Assembly: GCA_011763485.2 (NCBI GenBank)
Contig: JAANSK020255496.1
Coordinates: forward strand, 1 to 22,738
Reading direction: 5' to 3'
Length of the DNA stretch: 22,738 nt
DNA from: Isoetes engelmannii
Lineage: Eukaryota > Streptophyta > Lycopodiopsida > Isoetales > Isoetaceae
Positions 8,811 through 16,982 of the stretch are shown in pieces. Numbering within the stretch: the stretch's first letter is position 1; every line of letters starts with the position of its first letter. The notes beneath the pieces were generated by a model. It ran no database searches, had not been told where the DNA came from, and saw only the letters and a list, made by a program, of their open reading frames with translations. Made by a program: the position numbers and the translations under genes.

Positions 8811-8906
8811 GTCCTTCGGGACATCCGATAAAATTGGAACAATTCAGAGAAGATTAGAATGGCCCCTGCGCAAGGATGTCATGCATAAATCGAGAAATGG
8901 TCCAAA
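8811..8906 (+). ncRNA. U6-like spliceosomal snRNA, probably a pseudogene
   Basis: U6 forms the catalytic centre of the spliceosome. The sequence follows plant U6 nearly end to end: GTCCTTCGGGACATCCGATA, AAAATTGGAAC, CAGAGAAGATTAG, ATGGCCCCTGCGCAAGGATG, AAATCGAGAAATGGTCCAAA. Differences fall in critical places: the ACAGAGA box reads TCAGAGA, the catalytic AGC triad reads AGA (GATTAGAATGG), and the region after GGATG reads TCATGCAT instead of ACACGCAC. The 5' hairpin is shortened. There is no T-run terminator after the final AAA, and no USE/TATA pair upstream, both needed for plant Pol III U6 genes. It is best read as a dispersed, probably retrotransposed copy. Confidence 0.85.
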
Positions 8907-9360
8907 TAAAGTTGGCAGGTTCCTAAAGTTGGCGAGCATATAGGGCAAACAAGGTGCCGCGCATGGAGGGTTGCCCTCCGGTGCTCGAAGGTTGTGTTTG
9001 CATGTTTTTTGTTTTGTCATTTTTAATTTGAAACGTACACTTATATTCTGCCTAATATTTTGATATTTATATATTGCATTGTAGTTTCTGGCATATGGAC
9101 ATTCTAATGACAAGTCCCTTTTCTCAATGAATACATGTTGATCCTCTAAATTGCGGCGTATAAATTATAGCATTTTGTGCTATGCTTATATATGGAGGCT
9201 AGAGTTGTTTTCACATCAAATTTTGTCTGTGCATGTGGATCCATTTGTCGAGGTTATGCATGTGGATCATTGTGCAACACTGTCCATTATGTCAAGGTTA
9301 TTGAACATGTAGCGCTTTGCTATTTTCATGCATTTTTGTTAAAGGCAACATATGTCTCGA
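8907..9360. other. No clear gene; small GC-rich inverted repeat
   Basis: GGAGGG-TTG-CCCTCC forms a short perfect inverted repeat at 8965-8979. TAAAGTTGGC occurs twice right after the U6-like sequence. No coding frame recognised. Confidence 0.45.
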
Positions 9361-9560
9361 ACATGTGCCTAGATTTAGTAGCCATGGAACTTTATAATGT
9401 ATTTTTTGAACATTGTGCCTAGATTTAGTAGGGTGGAACTTAATAGGTATTTTTTTGACATTGTGCCTGGATTTAATAGTAGTGGAGCTTAATAGGTAAC
9501 AAGTATTTTACTGACGTTGTGCCTAGATTTAGTAGTAGGTCTTAATAGGTATTTTTTCGA
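9361..9560. repeat. Diverged tandem repeat, about 50-58 bp x 4
   Basis: Units begin near 9361, 9411, 9459 and 9515 with YRTTGTGCCTAGATTTAGTA or a close variant, followed by GGARCTTAATAGGTATTTTT. Spacing varies from indels. Confidence 0.8.
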
Positions 9561-9794
9561 CAGGTGGAGCATTTTAGTTAGAACGATTTTCTGTGTTCAA
9601 CACCCCTATTTGAAAAGTTAAAGATGCATTCCACATGCATTATGCTAGGAGATGTGTATTTAACTGTTTTAAAATTTTCAAATTATTCTTTTCCTGCTCT
9701 AGTTAATGCCAATAGTCAATGTTTCCTTGTGGTTCATCCTTCATGAGGAGCCCAAAACTAAACTATTATATTTAACCAATGTCAGATCATCTAA

Positions 9795-9865
9795 AAACCA
9801 TGATATATGTGGTTTTTTATGCACGATTTTATTTGATAGAAGAAAACCACATATCATAGTGGTTT
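9795..9865. repeat. Imperfect inverted repeat (hairpin-forming)
   Basis: Arms AAACCATGATATATGTGGTT (left) and AACCACATATCATAGTGGTT (right) are separated by roughly 24 bp. Similar TGGTTTGTT words continue up to a TAGTAGTG at 9960-9967. It may be the end of a CACTA-type MITE or a chance hairpin; no opposite terminus was found. Confidence 0.45.
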
Positions 9866-9967
9866 GTTGGAACCGGTAGTGGTTATCAATGTTGGTTTTA
9901 AAAGCGACAATGGTTTGTTAAAATTAGTTATGGCTTATAAGACTGTTTCATACATACTATAGTAGTG

Positions 9968-10494
9968 TTCATTAAAACTAGTAATGAGAGGCAAGGCAAG
10001 CAGAAGAAGGAATACTCTCCTAAAATCCTACTATTAAACTCTGAAATCCATTGTAAAACCTTCTTGGCGACTCTTCAAAACCTTTTTAACAATCTTTGTT
10101 TGCCAAATTTGACTGTACAAGCTAGTATCAGCCTTAAATAGTTTCTATAAAAGGGGTTTTTATGTGTGCTCCTCCTTTCTCTATCTTTTGAGGGTTTCAC
10201 TTCCCTTGAAAAAAGTTTTTTTTGTACTTATACATATACCAATACAAGACGGGAGGCGGCGGCATTGCCGCCGCATTTGTTCATGGATTCAGTGTTACTG
10301 TGTTTACTTATTGGAAGTTAGACACATCCAATATATAATGAAAGAGAAAAAAAAACTCTTTAACGGCAGAAGGAAGAAAAACAATGGTTTCAAATATGAT
10401 GGATGCTTGACATATATATGAGTCTCTTAGAATAACCAGAAAGATACAAAAGTCCGTGGACAATTATAGTCATATGGGTTTAGATCTGTATTTA
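9968..10494. other. No gene seen; TATA-like motif and GC-rich palindrome
   Basis: CTATAAAAGGGG at about 10145-10156 resembles a Pol II TATA box, followed by a pyrimidine-rich stretch. GCGGCGGCATTGCCGCCGC near 10256-10275 is a strong GC-rich inverted repeat in AT-rich surroundings. No coding frame that I can support follows. Confidence 0.4.
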
Positions 10495-10710
10495 TATATT
10501 GGTAGTAGTGTGGTGTGTGTAGTGTAGTGTTGGTAGTGTGGTAGTGCATGTAATGGCAGTGGTGTGGTGTGTGTAGTGTAGTAGTAGCAGTGTGGTGTGT
10601 GTAGTGTAGTATATGTAATGCTAGCACTGTGGTGTGTGTAGTGTAGTGCATGTAGTGGTAGTAGTGTAGCGTGTGTACTATAGTGGTAGTAGTGTGGCAT
10701 GTGTAGTGTC
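10495..10710. repeat. GT/GTA-rich minisatellite
   Basis: Variants of GTGTGGTGTGTGTAGTGTAG recur about every 25-50 bp with GTAGTG and CATGTA spacers. Any open frame across it is produced by the repeat composition. Confidence 0.85.
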
Positions 10711-10947
10711 CGGCAAAATCATTTCTTACGTCTCCGGTAGAAGACAGAAATTTTGGTTTGAATGAAAACTTGATTCAATTTCGAAGACTGAGATTTGGGC
10801 TTGAATGAAAACTTGATTCAATTTGGAAAAGCCCTTGATCTCTTGTCCACATTCGTAATTTTTCTAGCTCATAAGCAAAGGTAGCAACCAATTCCTTCAT
10901 TCTCCAAGAAATCAAGCAACATACCCTAGCAATCAGGGCAGATCTTG

Positions 10948-11120
10948 CTAGTGTTTTTTAGTCAACAGAACGTAATCTAAAATCTTAGTATTGCCAGGAA
11001 CAACATCCCTTAATTCAATATTTTCAAATGTTGTTCTTGCATCTTTCAAATCACTGCATTTTCTGTACATTTGCAAAAGATAGTCTCCTAAGAACGTGTT
11101 CCTATGTAGGCAGAGCTCTT
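10948..11120 (-). pseudogene. PPR protein fragment
   Basis: PPR proteins bind organellar RNA and guide its editing, splicing or cleavage. The minus strand reads LHRNTFLGDYLLQMYRKCSD, then LKDARTTFENIELRDVVPGN, which fits the plant P-L-S pattern (NxLLxMYxKCGxLxDARxxFdxMxxRDVVxWN). Only about one and a half repeats remain; the usual Trp after DVV is Gly, and the frame drifts into unrelated sequence and a stop at 10948. At the other side it abuts the start of the LINE near 11120. I see no further PPR motifs beyond the far end of the LINE, so this is a lone fragment rather than one gene split by the insertion. Confidence 0.7.
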
Positions 11121-11124
11121 CAAG

Positions 11125-13066
11125 TGGGGTAGGGCCAGGGATTGTGCCGGTGTTAACAGCGATGTTCAACAGCACACTGTGACAGGGTCTCCCACCACAA
11201 TGGACCTGTAGCAGAGTGGTGCCCATATAGAAGGCTGGCGACCCCAATTGTCCGGCTAACTATTGCACCATAATGGTCATCTCGCTCTTTGCGAAGCTCC
11301 TGGTTACTATTATTGAGAAATGCACCACCATATGGGCAGAGGACTCGGTGGTTCGAGCTCTCACCCAGGCGGGCTTTCGACTTGGGCATTCCACCATCGA
11401 TCATTTGCTCGCACTGCGAGCCATCATAGAGGATAGCAGGAACCGCCGCCAAGACCTCTACTGTTGCTTTGTCGACTTCGCAAAGGCCTTCGACACGGTG
11501 CCCCGCGACAAGCTGTGGGCCAGATTGCAAGGGCTCAACATGCCACTGGACTTGCAGAATGCGGTCTACAGGCTGTACCAGACATCCTCCGGATGCCTGA
11601 CACTCGCAGGGCAGTCGGAGTACGCCAAGGGTGCCCCCTCTCGCCGACCTTGTTCGGCCTCTACATTGACCAGTTGGAGCTATGGATGACGCAGCACGGC
11701 GGGGGAGGCATCCCGCTAGTACACCATGTTGTTAAGCAGCTGATCTATGCCGACAACGTTGATCTCTTAGCCCACACTGCGGAGAACATGCAGCGTCACC
11801 TCACCTAGATGCGCTAGCCAGTTTTTGCCAGCACACCAGCATGCGAGTTAACCTCGCGAAGACCAAGACCCTTTTGATCTCCTCATCTCGGCACCCGAGG
11901 GCACCCTCATTCACATATCAGGGAGAACCAGTGGAGGTCGCTGCCACATATAAGTATTTGAGCATAGAGTTCACTACCACCATGCACTTGGATAGCTGCA
12001 TCCGACTGCGGGTGGCCGCCGGCTGGAAGGCCTTGCACGCCATGCAGAATAGCAGTTACCAGGTTGAGTTGTACACCTGGGAGCACCAGGCATGCCTCTT
12101 TAGGGCTCTGGTAGAGCCAGTTCTCCTATATGGGGTAGAAGTTTGGGGCCCGGTCATTACCGCTGCCATCTGGGGAGATCTCGAACGGGTGCAGAAACCT
12201 TTTCTGGCCCACGCACACGGGGTAAAGCAGACAGTGCCATATCAGATCATGCTCCAGGAGACATGTTTCTTTCCCCTCCAGAGAGCAGCCATGTGTCGCC
12301 ATGCTATATTTCCAAAAGGTAGCCCGAATGGATGAAGACCGGCTACCAAGAGCAGCCCCGGCGGTCGCGATGGGCCCGCAACGCCTAAAAACCTGCTAGA
12401 AAGACAAGCAGGCACAGTGATTGTCCCAATGGCAGGTCCAGGCACACAGGTGCATACGGGTCCGCACGAAGAAGGATCATGATGAGCTGAAAGCCTACCT
12501 CGACATCTGCTTCCTTGGCAAGCTCTGGGATGCTGAGGCCCTGGCACAGGTCAAGCTCGGGCCCCTCTCCATGAAAAAACGTAGGCTGATCGCCTCCATC
12601 CGAACGGGAGGACACCACCTCCGCATTGAAACTGGTCGATGGGCAAGGGAAGCAAGGGAGGATAGGACTTGTCAGTGCTGCCACCAGGAGGGTCCATGAG
12701 GACGAGTGCCATGCTCTGCAAACCTGCCCCTCTTATGAACAGATTAGAGCACGGTATCCGCAGTTAGTGATACCTGAACAGGCACTCCATCTCCTGCTCA
12801 ACATTGAAGCGGTAGAACTCTTGGGTCATATCTTCAGGAGGTTCTTGACGAACGTCATCGGCTCTGTCCCACTTTCTTGTGATCTCCACTTGTTTTGTAT
12901 ACCATCAAGCGCATTGCCGCCACGGGTTTTCCCCCAGGTGGGTTTTTTTCATCCGGGCCGTAATGAAGTAATACACTTGCTCTTTGTCTTGTACAGGTCC
13001 CATAGGCCAATTGGCCTCCGTGGACGATAAAAATTTTATTCTATTCTATTTTATTCTATTCTTAAC
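11125..13066 (+). mobile_element. Decayed non-LTR retrotransposon (LINE), RT and 3' part
   Basis: LINE proteins copy their RNA into DNA at the target site. In order: FNSTL and GLPPQW near 11160-11210; KAGDPNCPANY and FAKLL (RT motif 1); QAGFRLGHSTIDHLL (motif 2); CCFVDFAKAFDTVPRDKLW at about 11464 (motif A, catalytic Asp present); GVRQGCPLSPTLFGLYIDQL near 11620 (motif B); LIYADNVDLLAH near 11740 (motif C, where YADD has become YADN); NLAKTKTLL; LYGVEVWGP; and at 12670-12740 a CCHC knuckle (CQCC...DECH....C). These lie in at least four frames and contain in-frame stops, so it is dead. No endonuclease domain is seen at the 5' end, so it is 5'-truncated, beside the PPR fragment. It ends in a TTCTA/TTTTA repeat tail, not poly(A). 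Confidence 0.9.
13030..13066. repeat. Pentanucleotide tail of the LINE
   Basis: Tandem TATTC-type units (TTTTATTCTATTCTATTTTA and onward) follow the last LINE bases (GTGGACGATAAAA), the kind of simple-repeat tail used by some LINE clades in place of poly(A). Confidence 0.75.
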
Positions 13067-13314
13067 TTATTCTTGAACATAATTTTTTTTTTCCTCTCGA
13101 TTACCATGATGAATATATATTTCCAATGTTGTAATTACCCACAGTGAAATTATACTTTTCCCATCTCGGTAAATGGACCCAAATTCTTATTCACCATTGA
13201 ACCAAAGGCCAGGATTTGTTGTTGCATATTCGAAGGTCCAAAATCGTTATTGGCCAAAATCGTTATTGGCCCTATACAATTTGGGTCTTTGTATAGGTTA
13301 TTGCTATAAATCGT
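13067..13314. other. Spacer
   Basis: AT-rich; CAAAATCGTTATTGGCC is duplicated in tandem at about 13240-13272. Nothing else recognised. Confidence 0.5.
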
Positions 13315-13870
13315 GTGTTGTTTGAGAATGACCTGCAGAAGGTCTGTACGCTGGTATTCTTCCAACGTCACTATGGTGACCTTGTTTTTGATTTCTTAAG
13401 AGACCACTTTAGCAAAACGAGAGACCCCATGCGTCCCCGAGCTTCGTCTATCATGGATGAAGTTATGGCCCTGTGTGAAGGCGCAATTCATCCCCATGTT
13501 GAAGATGCACTCTTGCTGGATTGCATAGGTCCTTTTATAAGGCACTCTGAAGAAAATGTTTATGTTAGGTTCATGGCCTGGAAGTTGTTACAGGCATGGC
13601 AAGGACCTGTGCCTCTTGACAGAAAAACAACATCCACATGTTGTAAATTGTATGACAGCTCCTTCCCCTCGTTGAGACATATTACCTGAATTCTGCAATA
13701 ATCAACTCTGAAAAAGGAGAACCCAGATATGTCTTGCCAAAAAGAGTTTATAGAGAGTCTATGGATGGAAATAGAAGACATGTTTTGGTTAATTCTTCCT
13801 ACGATAAAGAATTGGAGTTAAGCATAGAGGCTCCCACATTTGCATATTCAGCTCAAAAGCATACAAAGAC
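13315..13870 (+). pseudogene. Unrecognised conserved-looking coding stretch
   Basis: I do not recognise the family. From 13315 an open frame gives about 120 residues with ordinary soluble, helical composition: FFQRHYGDLVFDFLRDHFSK, RASSIMDEVMALCEGAIHP, ALLLDCIGPFIRHSEENVYV, RFMAWKLLQAWQG. It ends at a TGA near 13689. In a neighbouring frame the coding character goes on without a gap (VETYYLNSAIINSEKGEPRY, VLPKRVYRESMDGNRRHVL, SYDKELELSIEAPTF) to about 13870, so a single small indel around 13670 separates the halves. I see no intron sites that would explain it. The helix-rich first half could be HEAT- or ARM-like, which is a guess. No ATG is certain; an exon start after CTGCAG (13332-13337) is possible. 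It sits directly upstream of the duplicated units. Confidence 0.5.
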
Positions 13871-13895
13871 CCAAATTCCGTTTATGCTCTAAGCC

Positions 13896-14432
13896 TAAAC
13901 CCTACCCAACTCATACCGTAGTCTTGTATAGAACTTTACATCACATGTCCTAGTTGTGGAAACATATACCAAAGCTAAAATATTACGAGAGTTGAATCAA
14001 CACAGTTTATGGAATAAACGAATATGGTGGAGGCATTGAAGGCAGATATATGATGAGATTGGGCAGAAGCGATTTGTAATATTACCAACTCCAATGGATG
14101 TGAGGATATTACAAACAGTTTCCCAGCCAGCATGGTTGGAGCCTGGTACAGTTACAGAAATGTCTACAGTTTTTAAAGTGGTGTTAGACATGGTTATTTC
14201 ATTATTAACAAGTTCATCTACACCTTTCCGCATGGCAATGATATAATTCCATCGGCTCTGAATACAATGTTCAAAGTCGTTAGGAAAGAAGGGCAGATTA
14301 AGACATAAATTAGACGATGGACATAAATTAGTTGAAAATAAAACTAGGATTTGTGTTCAACTTTCAGTACTGCGCCAGACAAACATCTGATAAATGACAA
14401 ATCTACTGGAAACACCAAAGTGGCCAATCCTT
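13896..14432. repeat. Direct duplication unit A, copy 1
   Basis: About 537 bp nearly collinear with 16470-16982: both run from AAACCCTACCCAAC to AACACCAAAGTGGCCAATCC. On the minus strand the middle part reads FEHCIQSRWNYIIAMRKGVD, then VDISVTVPGSNHAGWETVCN, in an open frame (13997-14233). The plus strand is also partly open (PAWLEPGTVTEMSTVFKVVL). I cannot tell which strand was coding and do not recognise either product. A TTGTATTCAG acceptor-like site precedes the minus-strand segment. Confidence 0.8.
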
Positions 14433-15329
14433 GTAAAAAAACAACTGTGTAAAATAGAGAGAAGAATGTTAAAATGTTTTTTAAGATGCTTACAGATCAA
14501 TGCTTTGTCCAAACCGTAGAATACCATAGGCCTGAATGCTTTTTCCAAACCGTAGCATACCATGGGCCTCCTTGTGGCAAGGACAAACCGTAATTGTCAA
14601 CTTCAATAATAAAAGTAAAAGTAATCCATGATAGCAATGCTGGTTCATAGAGACAACACAAGGCATATTCCTGCAACCTGTTCCAGGGTAAGATAAAACA
14701 GGGAACTTAATGAACAACTAAGTCATCTGAGGAGAAACGTCATGCTTGGAAGATCCTGCTCATGAAAGCTACTAACAGAACAATAAGACTTGAAATCAAC
14801 ATTAAAGCTTGAAAGCCAGGAGAATCTGGACTTCAAATAAATAGAATGAAGCAAGACATGACAAGTCAGAAATCATAACCTAGTTATAGACACAGCCTGA
14901 ACACATCCACCCCAAGTGGTTAGCTTATGTAAATCTTGATAAACTAGATTCTATTGGCATTCCTATCTCGTGAAACTTCTGGAACGAAAAAATAAAAATA
15001 AACCTACAAGCAAGAAACTGATAGAACATCAAAGGTTGATAAATAGAATGACCGTGCTAAAAAAATGCTAAAATACAAAGAATAGAAATGCAGAGACAAA
15101 ACATAATTTGATTCTGATGCTGTGCTACAACTTAGAACAACCCAACATATCACAATACAGATACGCAGTTATCTCCGTCATTTCCGGATCAACACTAAGA
15201 GCATCAAAAGAAAATTACCTTGGTGGATTGCAGGATACATCAGAAGAGGTTTGTACTATTATTTTAAAGTAGAAAGCTGCAGTCTCTAAAGTTGCAAGCT
15301 GCAGTCTTTTATTTCTGCTAATACAATTG
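14433..15329. other. No clear gene
   Basis: Near 14500-14575 the phrase CCAAACCGTAG-ATACCATAGGCCT is duplicated (CCAAACCGTAGCATACCATG). Otherwise AT-rich, with nothing recognised. Confidence 0.5.
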
Positions 15330-15505
15330 ACACATGAAGCATGGTTGGAACCTGGTAAAGTTACAGAAATGTCTATGAGTTCTAGACATGGTGCTAGACA
15401 TACTTCTTTAATCATTAGCAAGTACATCTGCACCTGTCTGCATGGCAATGATATAGTTCCATCTGGTCCGAATACAATGCTCAAAGTCGTTAGGAAAAAA
15501 GGGCT
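15330..15505. repeat. Unit A', shorter and more diverged copy
   Basis: Shares CATGGTTGGAACCTGGTA, GTTACAGAAATGTCTA, TGCATGGCAATGATAT and TCAAAGTCGTTAGGAA with units A and A''. The minus strand again encodes DISVTLPGSNHA, and the frame is more open than in copy 1 (15215-15511). Confidence 0.75.
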
Positions 15506-15630
15506 TAGCACATTTCAATAATGTGATTGCTTAGAAGCATGATTTTATCTTGAATACATGTTAGCAGCAAAATATACGTTCTTGTTGGCGCCAAGTATAA
15601 CAAGACTCATATACAGATGTTTAAGCTTTG

Positions 15631-15660
15631 TGGAAGATCTGTGCATTCTCAGATCTTCCA
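15631..15660. repeat. Perfect 11-bp inverted repeat, 8-nt loop
   Basis: TGGAAGATCTG, loop TGCATTCT, CAGATCTTCCA. It could fold as a stem-loop in RNA from either strand. Confidence 0.8.
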
Positions 15661-15730
15661 TGTTTCAAGAAGACACATGATGAACTTCTTCTGAAACAAG
15701 CAGACATTCTGCTGTTTGTCGCACCTCAGG

Positions 15731-16038
15731 CACCAAACGTGACAGACCTCAAAAGCAAACTGCAGACCCACCGAAAACAATACACTGGAACCAAAACACC
15801 AAAAGGGATTGGAAGAGAAAGAAAATCCTTGAAAAGACAAGAATTGAAAGAATGCCTATTATTTTCCATGGATTTTTTCTTTCTTCTTTTCACTATTCCT
15901 TTAAGAATAGAGGAGACAGGTATATGCAAACACCAAATGGAACAGACATAACATAATTGCAGATTCACCTTGGAATTCGGAATATCATTGACACAGCTCA
16001 CAGGATAGGAACCACTTTAATAGTGCTGTCTCATACAA
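15731..16038. repeat. Direct duplication unit B, copy 1
   Basis: About 300 bp matching 16177-16472: both begin CACCAAACGTGACAGACCTC and end CTCACAGGAT...GTCTCATACAA. The minus strand of both copies is open across most of the unit (SKVNLQLCYVCSIWCLHIPV and FLSLPIPFGVL shared), though this could be coincidental. Copy 1 carries a short insertion (GAAAACAATACACTG region) that copy 2 lacks. No family recognised. Confidence 0.85.
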
Positions 16039-16176
16039 CACACATGGTATTTATGTCCTTTCTTTCAGGTAGTAAGTATCACCAAGCATGCAGGCACAAA
16101 ATCTAGAAAATAGTTACACATTCACCATAGACTTGTAAGGTAGGTTACCGTGGATGACATCCCATAGATTTCTCTC

Positions 16177-16472
16177 CACCAAACGTGACAGACCTCAAAA
16201 GAAAAGTGCAGACCCACCAAGGAGCCAAAACACCAAAAGGGATTGGAAGAGAAAGAAAATTCTTGAAAAGATGAGCATCGAAAGAATGCCTATTGTTTCC
16301 CATGGATTTTTTCTTTCTTCTTTCCACTCTTCCTTTAAGGATAGAGGAGACAGGTATATGCAAACACCAAATGGAACAGACATAACATAATTGCAGATTC
16401 ACCTTGGAATTCAGAATATCATTTGACACAGCTCACAGGATCGGAACACTTTAATAGTGTTGTCTCATACAA
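16177..16472. repeat. Direct duplication unit B', copy 2
   Basis: Second copy of unit B, about 446 bp downstream of the first; its end runs directly into unit A'' at 16470. Confidence 0.85.
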
Positions 16473-16982
16473 ACCCTACCCAACCCATTGTAGCTTATGC
16501 ACCGTAGTCTTGTTCAGATCTTTACATCACATGTCCTAGTTGTGGAAACATAATCAGGATACCAAAGCTAATATATTACGAGAGTTGAATCAGTCTATGG
16601 AGATGAGATTGGGCACACGCAATTTGTAATATTACCAACTCCAATGGAGGTGAGGATATTACAAACAATTTCCCAGCCAGCATGGTTGGAGCCTGGTACA
16701 GTCACAGAAAAGTCTACATTTTTAAAGTGGTGTTAGACATGGTTATTTCATTATTAGAAAGTTCATCTACACCTTTCTGCATGGCAATGATATAATTCCA
16801 TCTGCTCTGAAAATAATGTTCAAAGTCGTTAGGAAAGAAGGGCAGATTCAGACATAAATTAGACGATGGACATAAATTAGTTGAAAGTAAAACTGGGATT
16901 TGTGTTCAACTATCAGTACTGCACCAGGCTAACATCTGACAAATGAAAAATCTACTGGAAACACCAAAGTGGCCAATCCTTC
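16470..16982. repeat. Direct duplication unit A'', copy 3
   Basis: Collinear with unit A at 13896-14432. It keeps TTTACATCACATGTCCTAGT, ATATTACCAACTCCAATGGA and GACATAAATTAGACGATGGA, but lacks a short segment present in copy 1 (around 14010-14045) and has small indels that close the minus-strand frame seen in copy 1. Confidence 0.85.

Noticed and set aside
8911-9000. Possible tRNA or small RNA after the U6-like sequence
   Set aside because: Only a short hairpin is present; no A/B boxes or cloverleaf could be drawn.
8844-9113. Minus-strand open frame of 89 codons
   Set aside because: Overlaps the U6-like sequence in antisense; composition not protein-like.
10427-10700. Minus-strand frames rich in His, Thr and Tyr
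   Set aside because: Produced by the GT/GTA minisatellite.
11153-11530. Minus-strand open frame of 125 codons
   Set aside because: Antisense of the LINE reverse transcriptase, whose plus-strand motifs are unmistakable.
12242-12684. Minus-strand frames of about 100 codons
   Set aside because: Antisense of the LINE C-terminal region.
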